A DNA stretch of 64,000 nucleotides from NCBI RefSeq assembly GCF_001949145.1, contig NW_019091403.1, positions 1,349,135 through 1,413,134 of the forward strand, read 5' to 3'. Positions within the stretch are counted from its first letter, which is position 1. Each line of letters begins with the position of its first letter. The notes below the pieces were generated by a model. The model did not search any database. It was not told the DNA's origin and saw nothing but the letters and a program-made list of their open reading frames with translations. Made by a program: the position numbers and the translations under genes. This DNA is from Acanthaster planci (lineage: Eukaryota > Echinodermata > Asteroidea > Valvatida > Acanthasteridae). Shown one piece after another: positions 12,337 through 25,400 of this stretch.

Positions 12337-15300
12337 ATTTACATGTATGTTTGTAATGCAACGTTCAAGTTTGTTTTGATTTAAAGAGATAAACTATGTC
12401 TGTCTTGTTACTGTAAAGTGTCACTTTGACAGGGATGGACTTTTAACAGCAATGTGAACAAAGCAAACAGTGTACATGTATACACGTCATTATCGGCCTA
12501 TAAAAAATCAAAATATACGCTTGAGTTGGTTTACAACGATAGGAAATAAAATTCCTTGGACTCGGTACCTAATGTTGTTTGCATTAGCGGCGTGGCTAAA
12601 ATTGTCGCCCCCACTTGATGTTATCACGATTACGTGTATGTCCAACATCCAGTCCCCCGCCCCGTGCTGAGAATCCTGGCTATACCACTGGGACTGTTTA
12701 ACATAACTTGATTAGCCACAAACAAACCCGTTCTGTGATTTGAAGCATAGCCAGCCTTTCTTTTTCTGGGTCCCAGCTTTGTTTTTCGTCATGTTGATAG
12801 ATTTTCCAAGCACACTCTATTTCCATTTGCAGCGGCTGTAAACCTACATCTGCGTCCAAGGAAAAAAAATGTTATTGTGATCTTCAAAATCAATTGCCAA
12901 AAAGGTTTGCTTCAGTTTTTGTCCGGAAAAGACGACGTACGTCAACGTTTGATTACGTCGAAATCGTAACTGGCTTATCCTGTACTAAAATTGAGACTAT
13001 TGTTTGCAAACAGTAACAAACCGACAGTTATTTGGTTTGCACCACTCAATTTTCAATTCCAAAAATAATTGGCGAATTAACTGTTCATTTTAAAATTGTA
13101 CACTCTATCTCAACCGGTTTGCTAAGCTTTATGTTTTGCGGGTTGGAAAAGACATCCCACACCTTCCACAGGTAGGCCTAATCGTTATGTAAATACAAGA
13201 CATGCAAGTACCAAATTATCCTTTTTTTTCTTTAATAATGAGCACAAATAGGCATCACTATTGTACAACTACCCGTGCAATAGCAAGGACTGAATAAACT
13301 TGAAATAAATATGCACTAATTTGTAATAAATGGAAATTTTGAGGAACGGGGTAGTGATTATTTAGGGTTTATAGGGTTATTATCCTTGCCTCGTTAACCC
13401 ATTACGTCAGTGCATTTTTCCAGGACAAAACAATAACGAGGAAAATAAGGACAACGCAGGTAATTCACCGTTCTATGATCTCGCTTATGAACTCTAGGCT
13501 TTCAAACACTGCCCAAGGTTTTTGACTGAACTGCTTCCCACATGCCACTGAAATAAACTTTGTAACTGATACTGTCCGGATCTTTAATACCTGATGTTTC
13601 AAGCCAGTTGGAATACTCAAAATAAATGATTGTACGAATAAATGCACCGGAATAGGGGAATCTCGCTTATAAAAGGAATCTTGTGGCAACTGCAAACTGA
13701 TGCAAGGGGGATCATTCTTTTAAACAGTGATTGGAACTAAAACAAAACAGCTATTGCAAAAATACTGGTGTTATATATGCAGACGTGGAGTAAAATATCG
13801 GTGATCGACTGTCCAATGTTAAAGAGAACGTTTTGGGTGTGTTTTGTCTTGAATTTCAAAATAATGATCACAACTTTGTTGATGTCTACGATGAACGAAA
13901 TAATTGGGAAATGGCAGTCAATAGGTTTCATCTTCTCAGTGATATGGGTTATGTAAAAGAAAAGGCTGTTCTAGTGACCAACTTTCGACGAGTTGCTGTC
14001 CTTAAATTAATCAAGATCCGTTTCCGAGTGTGTCATGGATTTATGTACACTGTATTTGGTTATTCTTTTTTTAATATCCACAACGTTGAAATTATATTGG
14101 AAGAAATGACTTGCAAAACAGCTTTACGCTTTCTTGCCCACAAAGAGTATTTTTCATTCTTTTTGTTCACTTTCTCTGCGACTTCTTTGTATTCTCTAGT
14201 CTTTTGCAGTTGAAAAAGATCTCACGTGCCATTTTGTCAAACAATGCCACAACTTTCTGCTTGGGGCACTTGAAGCGTACGAGGGCGGTCGTGGGTCACA
14301 ATACCTAACCGCCCTTTACAAAAAGATCAGAAACATCTCAACCCACTGAGGTGGTAAATGGTCCAGTCCATAATCACAAAAATGTCCACATCCCGATCTT
14401 GCCTGTGATCTGACGAGATAATAATACAGTGAAATAAAATGCTCATTTTCATTTTAAAACACAGATAAAAGTACACGTATAAAGATTCGCAGACCCTGGG
14501 GAAGTACATGTATGTTCTTTCCCCATGATTCTGAGTGACAATATAGCTTAGTTGCTACATAATACGTACAGACTCAGATATAATGAATTACTAATGGGCT
14601 TTGTTTGAAGTCAATGTTACTATTGCTGCATTACCGTGGCTTAGCCTCGAATCATATCGTTCATGACATGACCTATCATTAATCTTCGTGGACCGTATAT
14701 GCAGGAGGAACCGCCATTGCCAGCCCCCAGCTATTAAACCGACACGGTCATTAACATGAACAAATATGCGGTAAGCGTTAGGAGTACTGTAGTAAGTTAG
14801 ACATGCCAAGCTTGAAACATAATGCATCATAACACACGTATGTATTTCGTATTATACATGAAATACATTACAGTGACACTTTATACCAGTGAGTTGGATG
14901 GTTCCCTAAAAGAGACAGCAAGATAACAATACATGTATAAAGTAATCAGAAGTGTACATGTATACCATTTTCCTCGGGTCCATTTCATGGGAACAGAAAA
15001 TGCCTGCTCAGCAAAAGGTTATAATACTAATATGTAGGCCTAGGCCTATATTACGTGGAACTGGGCCACCATGACATTGGAACATGGTTCCAATGTTTTA
15101 TAGCAGTGAGTTATTTTTGGTAAGACACGAATGGTGGCAGTTGTATGCGAAAGCACAGATGTTGCTTCGTTACCGACAATAACCCAAAGTACCCATGTAA
15201 TCACCATTCAGGCAATGACTGGCGTTCCCTATAGCTATGCACATTGTATTTCATACCGAGCCAGGTTCCCTGGGGGTATAAATAAACGCTTATCAATACC

Positions 15301-18300
15301 CTTCGCGACCTTCATAAATCGAAATTTCAGGTTTTATACTTTGACTTTACAGCTGGATATATCACGATTCTACCCTTTGGGCATTCAACGCTTTGGGCAT
15401 TTGACTATTAACTTTTCATCGGACGACAGACCTGATTCAGCCGACTACTCGTGTCAGAGTCTAGACTTAATTAGCTTGCCATCCATGTCTAACAATTTTC
15501 GTGCAGTGGATATATACAGGTGGTTTTCCGTTGTCATGCATCGCCACCATCTTTGTCTTGTTACCTAACAGGCTTTAGACCAAGAGTTTGGTTTGAACCC
15601 GACTCCAAACGTCGCTACTCCATACGTGAGTCTTGGGCTTCGTATTGTCCATTTCTTTGTCAAAACGTGGAGGTTCAATCTCCATGGTCAAACGTGAAGA
15701 TAGAGACCCACTTTTTAAAGTTGAATGCAACTTTTTGGATATTGAATCTACCATCGTCTACCTTCAAAAATTGGTGTACAAACCCTCGGGCGGATTCTCG
15801 AGTAAAACCCAACGAACTACTAGCTTGCAACCGTCAAATTGGCTCCATAACGATTTGGACTTAAAAAACAATATTTGAAAAATTCAGTCGGCGCCACGGT
15901 TCACTTCCTGCCTGAATCTTAGCATCCTTGACATACAACACACGCGGAGGTCGACACTGATTGGCCCACGTTGTTCCAGTGGTCCCAACAGACTGCTCGC
16001 GCTAGTCTTAATTACTCCAGATAAAACGACCGCGGACAAGGCGAGAGGTCCCTGGGGAAAGGTCATCCAACTATGCCGTTTGCTGCTGGTTTTCCGGGGC
16101 GGTTGTGGAATATCTTGGGCCTGAACAAATGAAACAATTTCATTGAAGATGGGAACTTCCCTTAAGTGCATAATATATACAGCTTTATGATGCCATTTAA
16201 TTTACTGTGGAAATGAAGGCAAGGCCAGATAACACGAGCAAAATGAGCTTTAATGTGGCAATCAGCACAAGTGAAGAGGAATTTAAAAACAGGCGTTTTG
16301 TGTAATACGTGTTGTTGAATGTTTATGGTTGTTTGTAATACGAAGTTCGAGATTTCGTTTTTTATAATCTGGCTGACAAACAACTCCATCAGCTACATTA
16401 AAATCTAGCGTAGGAGTCGTGAATTGTGGCTTAATTCCAGTGAAAAACAGCAAAACGGTAAAACCTATAAAAGGACGTCCCTAGACCCTGCACCCGTGTT
16501 TAATTTTCCAGAAATATCAACAGAATTGCTTTTGTGAAGAATTTTACCAATATTGACATTGATTTGTTCGATGAATAAATTTTCGCTTCACAAAAATGAA
16601 ATTTAAAATTTTGACAAAAAGAAGTATAGTAATTGCCGTTGTGTTGTTTATGCTTCGATAGAGAACTCCGCATTTTCACGAGTGTGGCTGCACTATTATT
16701 GTTTAGTTGTGACTTTTAAGACTAACCTGATTTTGTCCTATGCTTGAGAAGTGGCCCATGACGTAGTGTCATTGGGCAGGTCTCGCAGGTAATATGTATT
16801 ATCACCCACCCTGGAATCACTAACGCCTTTTCGGCATTACAGCTTAGCGTTGCGGGGTTCAAGTGGGGAGAATCCTGATAATGTTATGACGTGCGACTGC
16901 CCTTGATCTAGACTTGCTTAAAAGTCGTTAGTTGTGTTCTGTCTGCGAAATTCAGTGGAAATCTATCGGCGCAGCTGTAGCCCTTTAATTTATTAACTGG
17001 CCGAGTTTTGACTTATAATAAGCAAGATGGGGAATGGGGCAACCAACGGCCCCGAGCAAAGATTGAAAAAACGTATAAACCGACTAAATCGTGACGTGTG
17101 GAAGGCAAAACCAAACGAATTATCAGCTTGGCACCAAGTCTAGCCTTGATCTTACACTGAACAAGATAGAACTAAAGGGCTAAGATTTGCATGCACTTGG
17201 CTGTTGACATGGTATCGAATATCCCTCATGCCATATTTCCCCTCTTGCTAAATGGATTCTTGCTAGCTCCCGTCTCATTTTCAATATTTGTAGAGCTGTT
17301 ATTCTAATCACGGAGATACGGTATCGGTCTCCCTGGCATAGTTTATTCACCTGTATCCTATTGCAGTGTAAACAGGGGCAGCCATTTTGAAGAGCGCACG
17401 ATGGGTAGTTTTACCACTTCGTACACAAACAGGAAAAGGTGAAAAATCGATGATGGCAGCATGTGCTTAAATTGGATGCTAGGAATAAGAAAACATTTCT
17501 AGAACCACAAAATTCAGCAAATTATTGTGATTAAACATTTGCTTCGGTTTCAACGATGTATCGTATGAAAAAATGATTTGTCTATTCTGTTACAAAAAAT
17601 GTAGTGGTGCATATGAAAGCTATTGCACAAAAGTGCAATCGATCCTTGGCAGTGTTTCTGGACAGCCGGGAAAACGTTTCCGCTATTCCGAGAAGCCTTT
17701 CTGACGGATACGTATACATTGGTCTCGTTTCTGGACTCGCTATTGTTCAGTGTCCTCGTTACAATACTGTATTGCAAGACTCGGATATTCGGTCAGCTCA
17801 GAACACCATAATGAATTCACGTTCAGTGCTACAGCGAAAGATATATATCTACGGATTCTGAGATCCAGAAAGTCCGGCCACAGAGTTCACAAGAGCCTAC
17901 AGCTAAATAAATTGATTGTGATTAAAGACAAGAGGCTCTCGCGTGTCTATCAAAGACTTAATAACTGAGACCCGTGCTGACAAATTGGGAGTTGTTTACA
18001 CAGGTCCCACAAGCCGCTTAGTGCGCATGCACGTGCGTCTGATTGATTGTTATCTGTCCAGTGCAAGGGAGGGCGCGGTTTATCATCACGATTTGATGAG
18101 AGGGGAAGGTTGGAAACAGGAGGTATGTTCCCCGAGTCATTTGCCATCAGATGGCGCGTGTATGAACGGCTTCAGCGTTATCGATTTTGGCGGCAAATCG
18201 GACGTGAATAGAATAATTCATCACGTGCAGAGTTGAGAAGCTTCTTGTGACCTCTGTCTCGGAGTAATCAAAAACAGACCTGTTAATCGGTAAACAGAAA

Positions 18301-20199
18301 TTAACATGAGTTACTGTGAAGCTCACAATCAGACTGTGAGGTCTACAATTAACAAGTTATCTGTTGTAGTTTGAACATGACTGCATGTCAACGTGAAGAA
18401 ACGCACAACCAAGATGGTCTACTCACAAATGACGGTTAATCAGTGGTAACCATATATGAGCACGCTGGCTCGAAATTGAAGCAGGTGTAAAAATTGAAAC
18501 GGGTGTAGCAATATAACAGTCGCTTGTATGAAAAACTGAGGTAACTGAATAGGAGCTGTGTTTGTTTGGATTTTAACAAACTGTTTGGAACTTCAAATTA
18601 GGAGTGGTTGCGTTTAGAAAATTTTTTTACCAATAATCATTATATAATGAAACAATGGTTTGTGAATTTCAAGGTGTGCGAATTACCTAATCGCTATCGC
18701 ATTGAATGTAGAGATACTGCATTCTGTGATGTCTTTAAGTATCCCAGAAACATCATTAAGCCGGTATGCTAGTAAGGACAGAAATATGATCGCAACCAGC
18801 TGCGGTTGTTATTGGCCATACGCTCCGAAAATTGCCGTGATTGAGTGTTCACTAGTCTAATCCATAAAAAGGTTCCTACGTGATTTGACTTAATTTGCTG
18901 TATAAATGGCAGTGTGTTGTCCTGAAAATTTCTAACTAGTCATTTTTATTTGTAGAAACCACGAAATTGATATCAAAATACGGTTGTATCTCAGTTTAAG
19001 GTGGGTTTGTTCAACAAACAGGTTCTTCTGTTCATTCAGTTGCCTGTGCGACGTATCTTCATGTTCGTGCAAAAGGCAAGGACTATTGGCATAGTTTGGT
19101 ATTTTCTCCTTAAATCTACTTGTGCACATTAAAATCGTACATGTACATGTCATATGCTTATCAACTCAGCTTACTTATTACTCTTATCATGGACCTTACA
19201 GAATGAAAATAAAAATTAATTAATAAGTAACTACTTTCAGTAATGACAACGTGCAAGCTAAATTGTATTTAAAATGTAAATATATCTATATATATCTGAA
19301 CGTACATTGCAGGAAAATTGTTTTGTATGAAACTTTAAAAAGAAGCAAATGTATTGTACAATCGTTTTCTAATAAAACAACTGAATGATTGATTGGATTT
19401 GCAAGGTACTTGTTTCTCGAATTTGGCTTCTGTGTGACTACTCATGCATCCTACAGTTTGACATTCTAACCCGCCACTCCAACGGTTCGGTCTGTTATAA
19501 ATTGCTGCAATTTATCGTAGATGTAGACAATGCCTGGAGTCTTTATGAGCCGTGGCCGCGAATCCCGACGATCAAAATAATGTGGTTACTAGAAAGCGTC
19601 AAAAGGTTTCAAGTATTCCTAATTTAGAGCAGTGCTAATCAATGCAAAAGTAAACAACTGAAGTCGGGTTAATTTTCTGAAAAAATAACGAAATTGTAAC
19701 TTTCACTGGAATACGTTTTCACCAAACTGAACCAAACATTATGAGCTCCTTAATGCTCGCGTCAAGGGAATAGCATGACTCACATAATATGGAACTTTGT
19801 ACCGAAACACTTGCAAGTTGAAAGATGGCAGCAAAGATACAGTTGAGTCTTACTTTAAATCGGCAAACAGACAGGCCACAAATGCTTTTATCGGTTAAGC
19901 GGATTTATTGCTCACCATAGACTGTGAACTGAACTAAATCAGCAAGAAAATCCGATTTTTAGGTGATTTGACGAAGAATTGCTTTTTCCCTCAGTTGACC
20001 GGTTCAATGAATAAAGTGACTTTAAATGGCGAAAAGTTCAAGCTGGTGAGATTTACCTTCAAACCATGTTCACCATTCAAAGCTCTCTAATTCTCCTTTT
20101 TCCCAAAGCTGCCACCCAAAAAGAATACTTTCAGACTCGTCAATCAAAACCAATCCTAAAACATCATCTGGGAACGCTGCGATGAAAATACACGCGTCC
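12337..20199. other. Non-coding stretch, no supported gene
   Basis: Open frames of up to about 145 codons (15131-15568) show no domain or coding-like composition. Small structures include a 9-bp inverted repeat with a 3-nt loop at about 15075-15095 and overlapping TAGGCCTA words near 15033. The sequence is otherwise single-copy in appearance. Confidence 0.5.
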
Positions 20200-21661
20200 C
20201 GTCTGAATCATCAAAGATTTCAGTATAATCGTCAAAGTCATTCGCATGGAGTTCACTGCCCGTTATTAACTGAATTCCCGGTCACTGCCCCTTTGTAATC
20301 CCCGTCGATGCACCAATGTCCATCTTGCAATTCGGTCGACTGTTTGGTAAGAGCATCCGTCAGTCTCGTCAAGATGAAGATGACCCCTCTCATGTTCCCA
20401 TCGACAACGTACATTGAGAGAGCAGGATAGTTGGGCGAGGGTCCGAAAGGCACCCGAGTGGCAGAATCTTCAGATAGCCTGCCGTCGTTTCATTGGGCTC
20501 TTGGCAGGCTCATGAAAAACGTTATTTGGCTCTACCTCTTGAATAAGCGCGTCGAGGGAGGAAGTAGACATGAGGAAGACGACGCGCTTTGCAGACAAAA
20601 TGAGATTAAACTTTTGTCGATTCTACCATGTTGAGAGTGGCTTTTGAGATTCCAAATAATTCAGGAGAAAGTGAAGGGACGAGATTAGTGTTATGTAGCG
20701 ACTGGCTGGTGCTTGCAATTAATGTATTCAAAAGACGACAATACACAAGGTAGAAGTGTACTTACAGAACGGCTGAACTGTGTCGATACGTGTTTGGGAT
20801 AAGGACATTATGAAATCAAGATGAAAATTGGCATGAAGCGAGAAAGTACTGAAAATGTGACACCCCAGGCCATGGTGATGTACGCAACAGTATACCACCA
20901 CGAAGCTTTCTTCCATCCTTATTTTTCGAGTTGTTTGCTTGAGAAGAAGGAAAAGTCAAGGACAAGCAAGGATGGAGGATGCAACCACGCGACAGCGAGA
21001 GAACCACTTGTGCCTCGGCAAAGCAAGATCTAAGTGGCGGGGAGGCAGCGCCGACGGCTTTGGATGCAAATGGGAAGAGAAAACACAAAGGAGAAAAGAG
21101 TTATGGTCACCAAAGAAGAGTGGATCGATGCCTGCCGAGTCTTCAGCCCCATTAAATTGATAATATTTGGCGGTGTGAGATGAAAGAGGGTGGTACAGAT
21201 TGATATGCGTACTAATCATAGTATGTGTTCAGCCATTATGATAGTGTTTATCCTTACACTTCACTCTACTAGGCAATAACCACAAAATGCCGAGCCTCAC
21301 ATTTCCATTTCCCCAGAGAACAGTAGGCCTAGCTATGCAGCAAAACAGACACATCTTTACAAACTGAACCGCTTGATGTAAATAAACGGAGAAGAAAATT
21401 ATGCATTTTTATTGCATACAGTTACTTGCAGAGGTTAAAACATGCTATTATCCGGTGTCATCAGGTAAATCAGCTCACAGCGTGAATATTTCAGGAGTGT
21501 CGACCCTCTCCGTTGTGAGAAGAAGCCAAAATAATCATCTGAATTTTGGGCTTTTTTTGTAACTATGGAGTGTGGGCATTGTGCAACAGTGGAGTAATTT
21601 GTTCAGCGTGAATGACAAAATCAGGGCACGTCCAGTTGAATTCTTCTAGAAGTGCACGGGC
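20200..21661. other. Open-frame-rich non-assigned stretch
   Basis: This stretch is somewhat richer in G and C than its surroundings and has overlapping open frames on both strands, for example 20253-20453 minus and 20939-21160 plus. None has a family signature or clear splice sites, so I call no gene. Confidence 0.4.
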
Positions 21662-22417
21662 ATGTCTATTTTACCCACCGCCGTACAAAACGTCCTAAAG
21701 TTGATTACAATGCAGACTTGCGCTAAAATTAGGCCCTGTCTCAGAGTCGCCGAGCAAAATGTCTCCAATCAATCGAATAGGGTCGGAGAATGGGCGTCTC
21801 TTCAGACCTGCTGTCCAAGAATTGAATCAACGAATCATTTAAGGGCAGAACAAAACGAAGGGCTGGATAACGAAGAAGGGAAAAGAGACACCAGGGAAAA
21901 GAAAGGAGGGCATTTGGCCCGAGAACATGAACTGCATAAAAATTTAATTTCTTCGACTGTACCATCTGTGATTTCTCACCGGCAATTTTACCAAGGAGCC
22001 CCTTCTGGTCGCAGCGCAGAGCCATGCCGTGAAGATGCCATAGTAGCCCCAGGGAGCATGATGAGACAGCGCCGAATGACGTCGATCCGCCAATGTTGCG
22101 TCCCTTTGGAGCTGTGTCTAATAATAGACAGGCTATTTGGGAATTCATTGAGGAGGAGAGGAGCCAAGAAAGGCAAGTATGTCTGCATGAATCTCCTAGA
22201 ATTAGACTCTAAGGAGCCCCTTGAGTTTATATATAGAGGCGATAATGAGAACAACTGGCCAGGAGCCAGGATTTGTTCTGCTTTGTGTAGCCAAGAAGAC
22301 AAAGTCCTTAAAGTCCCAAACCTTATTACGACTATAAAAAGAGACAGAGGGTATTACAGCGGTTTGATGAATATTAAAACTGGAGGAGCCGGAAGAACTT
22401 TGCAACAATGTAAATGA
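21662..22417 (+). CDS. Long unassigned ORF (251 codons), coding status doubtful
   Basis: This is one of the longest uninterrupted frames in the window, ATG at 21662 to TGA at 22415-22417. The predicted product is rich in Arg, Glu, Cys and Ser and contains a charged stretch (about residues 64-85, including KRDTREKKGG). It has no membrane segment, signal peptide or recognisable domain. Antisense frames of 135 and 104 codons overlap it, which suggests locally low stop density rather than selection on one frame. It could be an unrecognised single-exon gene, part of a non-coding transcript, or chance. Confidence 0.17.
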   Translation: MSILPTAVQNVLKLITMQTCAKIRPCLRVAEQNVSNQSNRVGEWASLQTCCPRIESTNHLRAEQNEGLDNEEGKRDTREKKGGHLAREHELHKNLISSTVPSVISHRQFYQGAPSGRSAEPCREDAIVAPGSMMRQRRMTSIRQCCVPLELCLIIDRLFGNSLRRRGAKKGKYVCMNLLELDSKEPLEFIYRGDNENNWPGARICSALCSQEDKVLKVPNLITTIKRDRGYYSGLMNIKTGGAGRTLQQCK

Positions 22418-25400
22418 CACTATGCCTGCCTTGTTTTACAAAGAAACATTTTCAAATAACATCTCAAAGACTGCAACAATATTCCTGATATTATACTAAT
22501 GAAATGGGTACAATGAAAACGCTTCATATTTTTTTTCTTCAGACCACTCTCATTTTGTCTACAACGTGTATGGGCGGCCAATGGTTTCAAAAATGGCACC
22601 TTTTGGTTTGCTTTCGATTTTATCCCAAATTCAATCAAAATGCACATCTGTCTCATTAATTTTACATTGGGTTGTATTTTCATTTAGTATTTGGTAGTAC
22701 CTGTATTACTATCTGCTGTTCTGATAGCTGAGTGGGATTTTGAATACTTTGTGAATTATTCTTTCACATTTGTACTGACGGCCAGCCGTAGTTTTAGCAG
22801 TTACTTGTAGGAAAAACACGACTGTGACGTCAACAGAACAGACCCTGTTCGCAATTATTCCATTTTTTCATCAAACTTGACCAAAGTCATGTGAAACAGA
22901 AAAATTTAATTAATGGCAAGGAGAGCAATTAAAAAACACAAATAAAAAAGCAAATAAAAATTGATTCACGATAACAAAATGATCATAAAAACCCAATCCA
23001 TGAGCCCCTTATACATGTAGTACATGTCAATTCTGTTTCAAGCCCTTTATGTGCTTCATGACAACGCACGTATGTTAGAAAAACGCTTTTGCGCCCTGTT
23101 GATGTATTTTTGGCGCGCAAATACGCCGCTGGGTTTGAGGGGGTGCTTGAAAGCCACTCTTGTACGCTGTCTTGCTCCAGGCAGAGGCAGACGTGTGAAA
23201 GAAAAAAGAGGAACTCCTTGACTGCGTAATCTTCGTCACCATAGTAACCATGTGAATATAACACCTCCTCCAGAGCAACTTGGAAAGACCAAACAACTTA
23301 CAGAGGCCTGTGTCAGGGGAAGACGGCAAAGGAGACAGGTACATTTTACACAAGGGGAATAAGCTTATATGGAGACTGCTCTCTACTTCTACAAACGCTG
23401 GCTATTTAACCATTTTGCGCGTCATGATATTAAAATTGCAGATTTTAGGATAGTCAGTGCAGTGTGTGGTAAACCGAATCATATATAGTAGATAGATAGG
23501 AACGGATTGTTTTAAAATAATGGCAGTACATACTTAAGTTGATTTTTTTGTGTACCTATGGATCATATTAAAAGTTCAGGTGTCATTCACGGATTTTCAT
23601 CTCACTGAAAAGTGACCGAAAATCCACACACGATAAACTAGCATCGAACCATCAATGTTCGCGCAAGAATATAACAAATGCCCTAACCATAGACTTATCC
23701 AACCAACATAAGTTTACAACATTTAACAATGCGGTACTTACAAAAGAAAATACGTCTGTTGTTAAGACAAAAACTGATCAGCAGCCCTGAGAGAAACAAC
23801 TTGCGAAGCGACCCGAGAATAATCTCCCGACCACAAATTTGCTGGATTGATGAACAGTACAGTTCACTGTTCTCAGCTGTATCAACATATACCTTGAGCC
23901 GTGTAATCCCCATCACAGACTGCGGTACCTCTACACAATTACCCCGTGGAGGTTTTTGACACAGAATTGCCCTTGCTCGGTGATTGAATTGAATTTCTCA
24001 TGAAGGGTGCAGAGGACAAGATGAGATACGATATTTTTCAATACAGCGAAGAGGACAACAGGGGGCAATCCAGTCAGCGGTTAATAGAAGACACAAGGTT
24101 ACATGTATTGCTTTAGGATTTGAGTTTTGGAAATGTAAAACTGAATAGCGAATCCCGAGACGCATTCGACAGACTGTTTTGAATCCGGCATATTTTGGAA
24201 TGTCATCATATCAACTACCTCTCAATGTTGTGAATTTATACACTGCCCCGCTTTCTTTCTTTTTTGTCATTTATTTATCATTTATTTATTTAGAAAACTT
24301 GCCCAAACAAATTATATTTGTTCTTACCTTTGGAGTGGGGCGGACTTGCAATCTAATAATTGAATTCTTTCCTTATATGTTTCCGTCATTTAGATAACGA
24401 TGTTATCAGATAACAGGTTACAGTACTGGTTGTATCGGTGCAAAACCAAGGCTAACATTAATTGATGACTCCAGTCGCACGAAATAGGCCAGTAAATAAA
24501 TAGGGTTATTAAGTTTGCGCCTTTTATACGGCCAATGAACGATTACAGATTTACTTTGCTCAAGTACAATTAACGCGCTCGATTTGAGAAAAAGGTCTGG
24601 GGTAAACGTGAGTAAATAATCAGGCATCGAAGGAAGGTAACCTGAGCGTAAAATAGGTTTCTATGGATGACTAGTTATTCCAGTCTCCGTACGTAATAAG
24701 GTTTTACCAAACGGTCAATTACAAAAGGTGAAACCCCTTACATTCCAAATTGCTCCTTTAATATAATTATGATAGTTTTGGGAGATGCAGTTTTTGAGTT
24801 ATGTTTAATATAGTATTCCCATACATATCCGATTCAGAAAACCATTTGTCGGTGAGGTAAAATGCCAATGAAATACCAAGAACCTTTGATATCAACGGGT
24901 TTACCTCGTGCACTGGTGAGAATTTGTCTCCCCAGATTTCTACATCTGCATGATTGTTCAATTGGTCTTAAAAACCACTTAATAACCGACGATTTACTGA
25001 GAGTAAGACGACTTGTTCCCAGTTAATACTGACGTAGAGGTAATTCTATTCGATCTCAAAATGAAGGCAGTGCAAAACAATATGACTCAAAACAATGGGT
25101 ATGAATTACGTCACGTACAACAGATTCTAAGTCTTCAATAAGCCAGTTTTATTCCAATTAAACTTTGCTTTAATCCCAGTGATTCGCATGTGTGTCGATC
25201 AACACCATATAAAGAAGTCTGGTTTCAAGAGGCCTAATGCAGGGGCTAAGCCTTTGTGTGTTTGTATTCTCACCGAGTCTAGCGGGTAGGACACAAAATT
25301 TGTAACTATTTTCTAGCTTCGAGTACGAAGATCGAGTACTTGATAGCGAATCTGAGTTTGGATAACGGAGCCATATGTAAAAAGATCATGTACCAGGGTG

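Noticed and set aside
15075-15095. 9-bp inverted repeat with 3-nt loop
   Set aside because: Too short to distinguish from chance.
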